DNA of 64,000 nucleotides from AP-15 sp035538335. Lineage in GTDB: Bacteria > Pseudomonadota > Alphaproteobacteria > ATCC43930 > CGMCC-115725. Of the stretch, positions 1-7,262 are shown in pieces. Below the pieces are notes generated by a model, which did not search any database, was not told the origin of the DNA, and was given only the letters and a program-made list of their open reading frames with translations. The position numbers were made by a program, and so were the translations under genes. Within the stretch, counting starts at the first letter, position 1. The number at the start of each line of letters is the position of its first letter. The stretch spans positions 1 through 64,000 of the forward strand of contig DATLKN010000003.1 of NCBI GenBank assembly GCA_035538335.1, written 5' to 3'.

Positions 1-238
1 CTGTTCGGGCTGATAGAACCGGCGGATGGGGCACCGTGCTCAGCAGCGGGCTTACTGGCCCAAGGAGCGATCGGGCTCCCATCCGCCACCGCGACGCCGA
101 CTTTACGCCGGTCTCGCGACGGAGGAGAGATACAAGGAGCGCCCGCCCTTCGAGACGCCGCCTTGCGGCGGCTCCTCAGGACAAGCGGGCGCGTCTCGAA
201 GCACGCATAGCGCCAATGCAACATCCTAGAACGAGACA
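1..238. repeat. Intergenic region with a palindromic repeat (family D)
   Basis: No convincing gene is seen in the first 238 bases. Bases about 146-212 hold a degenerate inverted structure: a segment reading CTTCGAGACGCCGCC is followed by GGCGGCTCCTCAGGA and then GCGTCTCGAAGCACGC. The same words recur near 23.7 kb and 41.9 kb, so this is a member of a dispersed intergenic repeat family. A gene ending before the left edge cannot be excluded. Confidence 0.55.
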
Positions 239-1204
239 TTGCCCGTGATTGCCGTCTGGCTCGTCGCCTTCCTCGGCGGCGTCGGCCTCGTCGTTTGGGG
301 CGCCGAGGCGTTCGCCGAACATCTCGGCCGCGCGGCGGTGGCGCTCGGCGTGTCGAGCTTCGCGCTCGCTCTCTTGCTCGCCGGCGCCGAACCGGAGGAA
401 CTGGCGACCGTCGTCGCGGCGGCGGTGAAAGGCGCGCCGGGGATCGCGCTCGGCGACGTGATCGGCGCCAATGTCACGGGCTGCCTCGTCGCACTCGGGG
501 TCGGCGCCATCCTCGCGCCGCTGCCCTGCCGCGGCGCCGTTCTCGTCTACGGCGCGCTGGCGTTGCCGCTCGGCGCGCTCGCCGCCTGGATCGCCTGGAG
601 CGGCGCCGTCGGACGCGGGGCGGGCGCCGTTCTCGTCCTCTTCTATCTCGCCTATGTCGGGCTGATCTGGCGGCTCGAGCGCCGGCCGCCGCGGCTCGGG
701 GAAGTCGCGGAGATCGAAGAGGCGCGGCAAGAGGCGACAAGCGGCCGCGTCCCGCACCGCGCGCGGGACCTCGCGCTTGTGGCGGCGGGCGTCGGCGCGA
801 TGATCGTCGGGGCGAGCCTCCTCGTCGATGCCGTCCGCCATATCGCCGGCGGCGAAGCCCTGCAGCTCCGCCTCGGGCTCAGCGCGGTCGGCTTCGCTAC
901 CGGCTTCGAGCTGGTCGTGCTCGCCTGGTCGACGGCGCGGCGCGGCGCCGGCGAGGCGGCCGTCGCCGCGGTCATGGGATCCTTCGCCTACAACGTGACG
1001 ATGACGCTCGGAGCCGGCGCCCTCGCCCGCCCGCTCGCGGTTCTCGATGCGCCGGCATTGCATCTGCCCTGGGCCGCCATGATCGGCGCGCTGGCGCTCG
1101 CCCTCGGGCTCGCGCTGCCGGGCCGCGAATTGCGCCGCGGCGCCGGCATCCTGCTGCTCGCCGCCTATCCGGGCTTTCTCGCGCTCGTCTTCTGGGCGAG
1201 CTGA
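239..1204 (+). CDS. Sodium/calcium exchanger (CaCA) family membrane protein
   Basis: The 321-residue product is almost entirely hydrophobic, with about ten membrane segments. It carries the two inverted alpha-repeats of the CaCA family. The first is around residues 48-80 (GAEPEE, then GDVIGAN). The second is around residues 220-250 (TGFELVVLAWSTA, then GSFAYN). These repeats line the cation pathway in known exchangers, where acidic residues coordinate the ion. The length fits the small bacterial YrbG-like branch. The start used is TTG at 239; GTG at 245 is an equally plausible in-frame alternative, and neither has a strong ribosome site. The gene converges on the MarR gene, with only 8 bases between stops. 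The transported ion cannot be told from sequence. Confidence 0.8.
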   Translation: MPVIAVWLVAFLGGVGLVVWGAEAFAEHLGRAAVALGVSSFALALLLAGAEPEELATVVAAAVKGAPGIALGDVIGANVTGCLVALGVGAILAPLPCRGAVLVYGALALPLGALAAWIAWSGAVGRGAGAVLVLFYLAYVGLIWRLERRPPRLGEVAEIEEARQEATSGRVPHRARDLALVAAGVGAMIVGASLLVDAVRHIAGGEALQLRLGLSAVGFATGFELVVLAWSTARRGAGEAAVAAVMGSFAYNVTMTLGAGALARPLAVLDAPALHLPWAAMIGALALALGLALPGRELRRGAGILLLAAYPGFLALVFWAS

Positions 1205-1212
1205 GCCTGCAA

Positions 1213-1659
1213 TCAGGACAGCGCGACGAGCGCCGCGCGCAGCCCGTCAGGCCCGCCCGCGCCGACCAGCCCCTCGACCGCGGCATGCGTCTCCCGCCAC
1301 ACCGGCACCGCCGCCGCGAGCAGTGCGCGGCCTTCCGCGGTGAGGCTCACGCGGCGCGAGCGGCGATCCATGTCGTCGCGCGACACGGTGATCAGGCCGC
1401 GCCGTGCCAGCGGCTTGAGATCGGCGGTCAAGGTCGTGCGGTCCATCGCGAGCAATGCCGAGACGCTGCCGATCGTCGGCGGCTGCGGCCGGTTCAACGA
1501 CATCAACAGCGAGAACTGGCCGTTGGTGAGCCCGAGCGGGCGCAATGCCGCATCGAAGCGGCGGCCGACCGCGCGGGCGGCGCGCTGCAGGTGCAGGCAG
1601 AGGCAGACGTCGCGCACTTCGATCGTGGTTTCGTAAGGAACGTGCTTGCGGTTTGACAT
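1213..1659 (-). CDS. MarR family transcriptional regulator
   Basis: This 148-residue protein has the winged-helix layout of MarR regulators. Helix-turn-helix residues fall around 55-85 (TIGSVSALLAMDRTTLTADLK), followed by the wing RRGLITVSRDDMDRRSRRVSLT. MarR proteins bind palindromic operators as dimers and usually repress themselves and a divergent gene. A perfect 12-bp palindrome lies in the 47-bp gap to the divergent MoaD-like gene. The predicted promoter for this gene would place the transcription start at about the ATG, so the message may be leaderless. An internal GTG at residue 15 is an alternative start. The ligand is unknown. Confidence 0.9.
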   Translation of the reverse strand: MSNRKHVPYETTIEVRDVCLCLHLQRAARAVGRRFDAALRPLGLTNGQFSLLMSLNRPQPPTIGSVSALLAMDRTTLTADLKPLARRGLITVSRDDMDRRSRRVSLTAEGRALLAAAVPVWRETHAAVEGLVGAGGPDGLRAALVALS

Positions 1660-1693
1660 GCCGCATTAGAGTTGATATCAACATATCTGTCAA
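1653..1693. promoter_or_regulatory. Overlapping divergent promoters with a 12-bp palindromic operator
   Basis: On the plus strand TTGACA (1653-1658) is followed after 17 bases by TATCAA (1676-1681), reading toward the MoaD-like gene. On the minus strand TTGACA (1693-1688) is followed after 17 bases by TCTAAT (1670-1665), reading toward marR. The perfect palindrome GTTGATATCAAC (1671-1682) covers the plus -10 box and sits in the minus spacer. A MarR dimer bound there should block both promoters. The boxes are read directly from sequence; regulator binding is inferred. Confidence 0.7.
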
Positions 1694-1706
1694 GCACGGT
1701 GTAGAA

Positions 1707-1976
1707 ATGGCGACCGTCTCGTTCACGCCGGCGTTGCAGCGGTTTCTGTCGGCGCCGCCCGTCGCAGTCGAGGGCACAACTTTGCGCGAGGCGCTCGCCG
1801 CGGTGTTCGCCGCACGGCCGGAACTGCGCGGCTATGTGCTCGACGACCAGGGGGCATTGCGCCGGCACGTCGTCGTCTACCTCAACGGCGAGCCGGCGCG
1901 CGACCGGGTGGGGCTCGCCGATCGGGTGGGCCCGGGCGACGAGATCCACGTATTTCAGGCCCTGTCGGGCGGTTGA
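1707..1976 (+). CDS. MoaD/ThiS-like small ubiquitin-fold protein
   Basis: The 89-residue product resembles the beta-grasp sulfur carriers MoaD and ThiS. It has a central VVVYLNGEPARD segment, a GDEIHVFQALSGG tail and a C-terminal Gly-Gly, the residues that become thiocarboxylated or conjugated in this superfamily. A longer in-frame reading is open upstream, but the ATG at 1707 gives the normal domain length and lies about 19 bases after the predicted transcription start. The stop codon overlaps the leader of the next gene, so the two are probably co-translated. No MoaE, MoeB or ThiF-type activating enzyme is nearby, so a role in molybdopterin synthesis is not supported by context. It could be a sulfur carrier for another pathway or a modifier. 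Confidence 0.82.
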   Translation: MATVSFTPALQRFLSAPPVAVEGTTLREALAAVFAARPELRGYVLDDQGALRRHVVVYLNGEPARDRVGLADRVGPGDEIHVFQALSGG

Positions 1977-1987
1977 GGGAGGGGCGC

Positions 1988-3076
1988 ATGTCCGATCGGC
2001 TCCATGTCGGGACCCGCAAGGGGCTGTTCGAGCTGATGCGACGGGGCGGCAACTGGGAAGTGACAGGCGCGCATTTTCTCGGCGATCCCGTCTCGGCCGC
2101 GCTGGAAACGGCGGACGGCGCGCTTCTCGCCGCCCTCGATCTCGGGCATTTCGGCGCCAAGCTGTGGCGCCGCGGCCGCGCCGCCGAATGGCGCGAGGTC
2201 GCGACGCCCATCTTTCCGCCGAAGCCCGCCAGCGCGCATGACGACCCGCATCCCTGGTCGCTCGGCAAGATCTGGGTGCTCGAAGCGGGCGGGGTCGTGG
2301 GCAGGCTGTGGGCCGGGACGATGCCCGGCGGCCTCTTCCGCTCCGAGGATGACGGGCTGTCGTGGTCGCTGAACGAGGCGCTCTGGCACATGCCGCGGCG
2401 GCGCGAGTGGCAGGGCGTCGCGGGCGGCGAGCAGCCGGGCATCCATTCCGTCCTCGTCGACCCGCGCGATCCCGACGACATTCGCATCGGCGTCTCGACG
2501 GCCGGGGTGTGGGCGAGCGGCGACGCCGGGCTTTCGTGGCGGCTAATCAACCGCGGCATGCATGCCGAATACATGCCGCCGGAGCGCCGCGAGGACCCGA
2601 TCGCGCAGGACGTGCACCGCCTCGCGCGCTGCGCCGCCAGCCCCGAGATTGTCTGGTGCCAGCATCACAACGGCGTCTTCCGCTCCGCCGACGGCGGCGC
2701 CAATTGGCATGAGGTGACGGCGATCCGGCCGTCGAAATTCGGCTTTGCCGTCGCCGCCCATCCGCGCGACCCCGACACCGCCTGGTTCATCCCCGCGGTC
2801 AAGGACGAGTGCCGCATCCCGGTCGACGGCAAGCTTGTCGTCGCCCGCACCCGCGACGCCGGCAAGAGCTTCGAGGTGCTGCGCCGCGGCCTGCCGCAGC
2901 ACCACGCCTACGATCTCGTGTGGCGGCACGCGCTCGATATCGACGGCAGCGGCGAACGGCTCGCCTTCGGCTCGACGAGCGGCGGGTTGTGGATCTCCGA
3001 AGACGGCGGGGATTCCTGGACGATGCCCGAAGCGCGGCTGCCGCCGATCGCCGTCGTGCGCTTCGCGCCGGACTGA
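1988..3076 (+). CDS. BNR/WD40-type beta-propeller protein (sialidase-like repeats)
   Basis: This 362-residue protein contains repeated Asp-box-like motifs of bacterial neuraminidase repeats: FRSEDDGLSWS, ASGDAGLSWR, FRSADGGANWH, ARTRDAGKSFE and ISEDGGDSWT. They are spaced as expected for blades of a beta-propeller (F5/8 or VPS10-like exo-sialidase fold). No signal peptide is seen, so it is probably cytosolic. The start at 1988 follows a GAGGGAGGGG ribosome site that overlaps the end of the MoaD-like gene. Enzymatic sialidase activity is not supported, because the arginine triad cannot be recognised. The pairing with a MoaD/ThiS-like gene suggests a shared but unknown function. Confidence 0.8.
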   Translation: MSDRLHVGTRKGLFELMRRGGNWEVTGAHFLGDPVSAALETADGALLAALDLGHFGAKLWRRGRAAEWREVATPIFPPKPASAHDDPHPWSLGKIWVLEAGGVVGRLWAGTMPGGLFRSEDDGLSWSLNEALWHMPRRREWQGVAGGEQPGIHSVLVDPRDPDDIRIGVSTAGVWASGDAGLSWRLINRGMHAEYMPPERREDPIAQDVHRLARCAASPEIVWCQHHNGVFRSADGGANWHEVTAIRPSKFGFAVAAHPRDPDTAWFIPAVKDECRIPVDGKLVVARTRDAGKSFEVLRRGLPQHHAYDLVWRHALDIDGSGERLAFGSTSGGLWISEDGGDSWTMPEARLPPIAVVRFAPD

Positions 3077-3081
3077 TTGTC

Positions 3082-3149
3082 GTTCCCGCGAGAGCGGGAA
3101 CCAGGGCAAGCGATGTGACGGTTGCCCTGGACCCCCGCTTGCGCGGGGG
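3082..3149. repeat. Palindromic intergenic repeat, family A copy 1
   Basis: The 197-bp gap after the BNR gene holds nested palindromes. GTTCCCGC pairs with GCGGGAAC (3082-3101), CCAGGGCAA (3101-3109) pairs with TTGCCCTGG (3122-3130), and CCCCCGC pairs with GCGGGGG (3132-3149). The same two-hairpin design with related words recurs near 7.2, 33.65, 57.5 and 61.4 kb. The structure would also fold in RNA and may end the upstream transcript, although no T-tract follows. Confidence 0.75.
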
Positions 3150-3273
3150 CGACGAGATGGGTGATCATCCGCTCAAAGAAATCCCAGACGCGTGCGCCCT
3201 CGCCGGGGCTGCCGCCTGTCGCGAAAATCGGCGATGATGGGTCGGGCATTTCGCGAGCGGCAGAGAACAGCGT

Positions 3274-5640
3274 ATGAATTCATCGGCGAAGGCGGCGGGC
3301 GGCATCGGCGAGCCGGTCCGCCGCAAGGAGGATTTCCGGCTCCTGACCGGCAAGGGCCGCTATCACGACGATTTCAGCCTGCCGGGCGAGGCGTATGCGG
3401 CCCTCGTCCGCTCGCCGCACGCGCATGCGCGCATCGTCTCGATCGACGCGGGCGCGGCGCGCGGCATGCCGGGGGTCCTCGCGATCCTGACCGGCGCCGA
3501 CTATGCCGCGGATGGGCTCGGCCCGATCCCGCACGCCCCGCGGCTGATGCAGGCGCCCGACCTCACGCCACGGCTGCGCGGCCGCCAGCCGGTGACGACG
3601 CCGCACTACCCGCTGCCGAAGGAGCGCGTGCGCTTCGTCGGCGAGCCGGTCGCGATCGTCGTCGCCGAGAGCCGCGAGGCGGCGAAGGATGCGGCAGAGC
3701 GGGTCGAGGTTGTCTACGAAGCGCTGCCGACGGTCGTGCGTGCCGCCGAGGCCGTCGAACCCGCCGCGCCGCGCCTCTGGGAGGAGGCGCCCGACAACAT
3801 CTGCCTCGACATCGAAACGGGCGACAAGGCGGCGACCGAGGCGGCCTTCGCCCGCGCCGCGCATGTCGCGCGGCTCGAGACGCATGTGCAGCGGGTCACC
3901 GGCGTGCCGATGGAGCCGCGCACGGCGCTCGCCGCGTACGACCCCGCCTCCCAGAGCTACACGCTCTATTCCGGCAGCGGCCGCGGCGTCTCGAAATTGC
4001 GCCTCGACCTCGCCGAAGTGCTGGGCGTGCCGCCCGAGCGGGTGCGGGTGCTCTGCGAGGAGATGGGCGGGAATTTCGGCACTCGCAATCTCTTCTACCC
4101 GGAATACGCCCTGCTGTCCTGGGCGGCGCGCCGCGTCGGCCGGCCGGTCAAATGGACTTCCGACCGCGGCGAAACCTTCGTCAGCGACTATCAGGGCCGC
4201 GACCTGACGGTCGAAGCGGAGTTGGCGCTCGACGCGGCAGGCAAGTTCCTCGCCGTGCGCGGCCGCAACCTCTCGAACCTCGGCGCCTACCCGGCGGCCT
4301 TCGTGTCATTGCAGAAAGGGCTCGGCCTCGTCTCCAGCGTTTACGACATCCCGACGGGGTTCTTCCACGGGCAGGCCGCGGTCAGCAACACGGTCCCGAC
4401 CTCGCCGTATCGCAGCGCCGGCCGGCCGGAAGTGATCTTCGTCATCGAACGCCTGATCGATCTCGCGGCCGACAAGCTCGGCATCGATCCGGCGGAATTG
4501 CGCCGCCGCAACCTGATCCCGCCCGCCGCGCAGCCCTACAGGAACCCGCTCGGCCTCGTCTACGACAACGGCAATTACGAAGAGGCGATGCAGAAGGCTT
4601 TGCAGCTCGCCGACTGGCAGGGTTTCCCGGCCCGCCGCGCGGCATCGCTGCGGCACGGCCGGATGCGCGGCATCGGCCTCGCCAATTACGTCGAGATCAC
4701 CAGCGGCGCGCCGCGCGAGCGCACCGAGATCACCGTCCTGCCCGATGAGCGGGTCGAGCTGGTGATGGGGACGATGTCCTCGGGCCAGGGCCACGAGACG
4801 AGCTTTGCCCAGCTGGTGGCGGAATGGCTCGGCGTGCCGTTCGACGGCATCCGATTTATCGCGCACGACACGGCGCGGGTGGTGGCGGGCGGCGGCTCGC
4901 ATTCCGGCCGCTCGATGAAGTTCGCCGCGACGATCATCGGCAAGGCGACCGACGACATCATCGACAAGGGCCGCAAGATCGCCGGCTTCGTGCTGGAGAC
5001 GGGGGAAGCGGACATCGAATTTGCCGGCGGCCGCTTCCGCATCGTCGGCACCGACCGCGAATTGGGGATCTTCGAGGTGGCGGCCGCGGCCGCCAGCCGC
5101 GCCGATCTGCCGCCCGAACTGCGAGGCCCGCTCGCCGCAATCTGCGACGAGACACGGCCGGTCGCGAGCTTTCCCTACGGCACGCAAATCTGCGAGGTCG
5201 AGGTCGATCCCGAGACGGGCGCCGTCGAAATCGTGCGGCATAGCGCCGTCGACGATGTCGGGCGCGCCGTCAACCCCTTGATCCTGCACGGCCAGACGCA
5301 TGGCGGCATCGCGCAGGGCGTCGGGCAGGCACTGCTCGAAGACTGCCGCTACGACCCCGAAAGCGGCCAGCTGCTCGCCGGCAGCTTCATGGATTACGCG
5401 ATGCCGAGGGCCGACACGCTGCCGGCGCTCGCGACCGAACTCTCCGAAGTGCCGACGCCGAGCAACCGCTTGGGCGTGCGCTCGGGCGGCGAAGGCGGGA
5501 CGACGCCAGCGCTCGCCGCCGTCGTCAACGCGATCGTCGATGCGTTGTCCGACCTCGGCGTCAGCCACATCGAGATGCCGGCGACGCCCGAGCGCGTATG
5601 GCGCGCCATCAAGGCGGCGCGAGGGTCACCCCGAAATTGA
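3274..5640 (+). CDS. Xanthine dehydrogenase family, molybdopterin-binding large subunit
   Basis: This 788-residue protein matches the CoxL/XdhB molybdenum-hydroxylase large subunit. It has an N-terminal hammerhead domain (residues about 15-140, beginning GIGEPVRRKEDFRLLTGKG) followed by two molybdopterin-binding domains. Visible landmarks are EEMGGNFGTR, SPYRSAGRPE, TMSSGQGHET and the late VRSGGEGGT. The Glu near residue 740 in the last one matches the catalytic base of the family. The Cys-containing active-site loop specific to CO dehydrogenase is not seen, so it more likely hydroxylates an aldehyde or heterocycle. The usual FAD and 2Fe-2S subunit genes are absent on both sides, which makes this an orphan subunit in the window. 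The stop lies inside a 15-bp duplication that flanks a small repeat. Confidence 0.88.
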   Translation: MNSSAKAAGGIGEPVRRKEDFRLLTGKGRYHDDFSLPGEAYAALVRSPHAHARIVSIDAGAARGMPGVLAILTGADYAADGLGPIPHAPRLMQAPDLTPRLRGRQPVTTPHYPLPKERVRFVGEPVAIVVAESREAAKDAAERVEVVYEALPTVVRAAEAVEPAAPRLWEEAPDNICLDIETGDKAATEAAFARAAHVARLETHVQRVTGVPMEPRTALAAYDPASQSYTLYSGSGRGVSKLRLDLAEVLGVPPERVRVLCEEMGGNFGTRNLFYPEYALLSWAARRVGRPVKWTSDRGETFVSDYQGRDLTVEAELALDAAGKFLAVRGRNLSNLGAYPAAFVSLQKGLGLVSSVYDIPTGFFHGQAAVSNTVPTSPYRSAGRPEVIFVIERLIDLAADKLGIDPAELRRRNLIPPAAQPYRNPLGLVYDNGNYEEAMQKALQLADWQGFPARRAASLRHGRMRGIGLANYVEITSGAPRERTEITVLPDERVELVMGTMSSGQGHETSFAQLVAEWLGVPFDGIRFIAHDTARVVAGGGSHSGRSMKFAATIIGKATDDIIDKGRKIAGFVLETGEADIEFAGGRFRIVGTDRELGIFEVAAAAASRADLPPELRGPLAAICDETRPVASFPYGTQICEVEVDPETGAVEIVRHSAVDDVGRAVNPLILHGQTHGGIAQGVGQALLEDCRYDPESGQLLAGSFMDYAMPRADTLPALATELSEVPTPSNRLGVRSGGEGGTTPALAAVVNAIVDALSDLGVSHIEMPATPERVWRAIKAARGSPRN

Positions 5641-5722
5641 CGTGCCCGCCGCCCGCCCCTCACCCCGACCCTCTCCCCGCGCGCGGGGAGAGGGAGGCGA
5701 CCGTGATCCCGAAATTGACGTG
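5630..5722. repeat. Family E palindromic element flanked by a 15-bp direct repeat
   Basis: The perfect 26-bp palindrome at 5669-5694 (left arm CCCTCTCCCCGCG) is preceded by CCCTCACCCCGA. The unit is bounded by two identical copies of CCCGAAATTGACGTG at 5630-5644 and 5708-5722, which resembles a target-site duplication. The insertion lies exactly between two convergent genes and contributes the last codons of both. A related CCCTC-rich element occurs at 43.2-43.35 kb. Confidence 0.8.
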
Positions 5723-6517
5723 GCCAGCCCCCGAAGAGGGGCCGTATTCGCCGTATTGCACGGCCCCGAGCCGCTCGGGCGGCACGCCGTCGAGCGTGCC
5801 GAGCAGGGTCGCGATGTTGCGCCCACCCATCTCGACGAGCGTTTCCTGCGCATAAGGCGGCAGAAACCGCCACGCCTCGCCGGTTTTCCCGGCGCGCAAC
5901 AGGCCGAGAAACTGATGGTCAAGCGCCTGATGGGTCGGGGCCGGCCAGCTCGCCGGATCGCGCACGAGCTTGTGCGAGAGGGCCGAACTCGCGACGAAAG
6001 CGACGCGCTTTGCCGATTTCTCAGCCGCGTCGCGGATCGCCCGGCCGACCGTAAAGCACTCCTCGAGATCGGCGAGAATGCAGGTCCCCATCGTCACGAC
6101 CGGAATGCGGCTCTTCGGGTCGAGATATTGCAGCGGCACGAAGGTGCCGTAATCCCATTTGTAGTGCTCGGCCTCGTTGCGCCCCGAAAGAAGGCCCTTC
6201 GCCTTGATCTCCTCGACGAGGAGCGAGGCGAAACCGGGGTCGCCCGGCTGCTCGTAGGGCACGCCCGGAATCAGATCGGGGAGTTCGTCGGAGACGCACA
6301 CGCCCTTGTGCCGGCGCTGGCAGGTGACGTACCAGGTGAAAGTCGTCACCCAATGCGCCGATTGCAGCACGATGACATCGGGTTCGAGGGCGGCGATGGC
6401 GCGGCCGAGCGCATATTCGCCAGCGATGACGCCGTGCAGAAATGCGGGCGCCTGCGCCTCAATGCCGATCCGCGGCGAGTGCGAGGCAATGGCGCTCATC
6501 ACGATCCCGCCCGTCAT
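5660..6517 (-). CDS. LigB-type class III extradiol ring-cleavage dioxygenase family protein
   Basis: The 285-residue product resembles the LigB subunit family of protocatechuate 4,5-dioxygenase and related 2-aminophenol/homoprotocatechuate enzymes. These use a non-haem Fe(II) held by two histidines and a glutamate. N-terminal SAIASHSPRIG and the LQSAHWV segment supply plausible His ligands, and a Y-KWDYGTFVPLQYL segment is typical of the fold. The ATG at 6517 is preceded by GAGGAGGGAG at good spacing, better than a more upstream start. The C-terminal 25 or so residues are encoded by a palindromic repeat insertion, so the native end was probably around GHVNFG. It is divergent from a carboxymuconolactone-decarboxylase-like gene, which fits aromatic-acid degradation. 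Confidence 0.8.
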   Translation of the reverse strand: MTGGIVMSAIASHSPRIGIEAQAPAFLHGVIAGEYALGRAIAALEPDVIVLQSAHWVTTFTWYVTCQRRHKGVCVSDELPDLIPGVPYEQPGDPGFASLLVEEIKAKGLLSGRNEAEHYKWDYGTFVPLQYLDPKSRIPVVTMGTCILADLEECFTVGRAIRDAAEKSAKRVAFVASSALSHKLVRDPASWPAPTHQALDHQFLGLLRAGKTGEAWRFLPPYAQETLVEMGGRNIATLLGTLDGVPPERLGAVQYGEYGPSSGAGHVNFGITVASLSPRAGRGSG

Positions 6518-6595
6518 ATTCGGCTCCCTCCTCTTGCGCGTCGGCGCGCAGTTTGGCACAGGCAAATCCGCCGCAAAAGCAAATGGATGGGCGCC

Positions 6596-7180
6596 ATGCT
6601 TCCCCCCGATATCGACCCGCAGTCACGCTGCCGGCTGCCGCTGCCGCGGCGCGAAGAGTTGGATGCCGAACGGCAGCGGCTCTACGACACGCTCGCCGAC
6701 CCGCAGGGCGGCGGCTTGCGCGGCTTGCACGGGCCCGGCGGCATCCAGCTGCACAGCCCCGGCCTGTCGCTGCGTTCGCGCCCGCTGAACCGCTATCTGC
6801 GCTATGAGGCGGGGCTGGTGCCGCGAACCCGCGAGCTGGCGATCCTCACCGTCGCGCGCGAAGTCGGGAGCCAGTTCGAATGGGCCGCGCACGAGGCCGA
6901 GGCGCGCGCCGAGGGGATTTCCGATGCCGTCATCGAGACCGTCCGGCAGCGCCGTTCGACATCGGGACTCGACGCCATCGACGCCGCCGTCATCGATCTC
7001 GGCCGCGAGATCTTCGCCGCGCGCCGGGTTGCGCCCGAAACCTTTGCGCGCGCGCTCGCACAGTTCGGGCGCGGCGCTCTCGTCGATCTGGTGGCATTAA
7101 TGGGCAATTATGCGGCGACGGCGGCGCTGCTCACCGCCTTCGACATGCAGCTCGACGAGGGCACGCCGCCGCCGTTTTGA
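6596..7180 (+). CDS. Carboxymuconolactone decarboxylase (CMD) family protein
   Basis: This 194-residue protein carries the CMD/AhpD-like helical core: RYEAGLVPRTRELAILTVA, then EWAAHEAEARAEG, and a C-terminal helix around VDLVALMGNYAATAALL. The CxxC pair of peroxidase-type members is absent. The sequence resembles the large group of cysteine-free CMD proteins found beside aromatic-degradation genes. Two in-frame ATGs lie at 6587 and 6596; the later one has a GGATGGG element at reasonable spacing. It faces away from the LigB-type gene across a 78-bp gap, suggesting coordinated control. Actual lactone decarboxylation is not proven by the sequence. Confidence 0.85.
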   Translation: MLPPDIDPQSRCRLPLPRREELDAERQRLYDTLADPQGGGLRGLHGPGGIQLHSPGLSLRSRPLNRYLRYEAGLVPRTRELAILTVAREVGSQFEWAAHEAEARAEGISDAVIETVRQRRSTSGLDAIDAAVIDLGREIFAARRVAPETFARALAQFGRGALVDLVALMGNYAATAALLTAFDMQLDEGTPPPF

Positions 7181-7192
7181 GAGACTTGTGTC

Positions 7193-7247
7193 GTCCCGGC
7201 GAAGGCCGGGACCCACGGCAGCCCTGGATACCGGCCTTCGCCGGTAT
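7193..7247. repeat. Palindromic intergenic repeat, family A copy 2
   Basis: Two hairpins fill the gap between convergent genes. GTCCCGGC pairs with GCCGGGAC (7193-7212, loop GAAG), and ATACCGGC pairs with GCCGGTAT (7228-7247, loop CTTC). The outer words TCGTC and GACGA make the whole unit palindromic. It could act as a bidirectional transcript end. Confidence 0.8.
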
Positions 7248-7262
7248 GACGAGATAGAACGC

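Noticed and set aside
176..1063. A long opposite-strand reading frame across the cation exchanger gene
   Set aside because: The composition is dominated by Arg, Glu and Ala, as expected for a shadow of a GC-rich gene. It has no domain or ribosome site, and the plus strand encodes a clear membrane protein.
3274..5640. Naming the large subunit as CO dehydrogenase CoxL
   Set aside because: The Cys-containing active-site loop specific to CO dehydrogenase is not present and no coxS/coxM genes are adjacent.
5300..6595. Upstream extension of the CMD-family gene
   Set aside because: The extension crosses the convergent LigB-type gene and shows no homology, while the CMD fold is complete from 6596.
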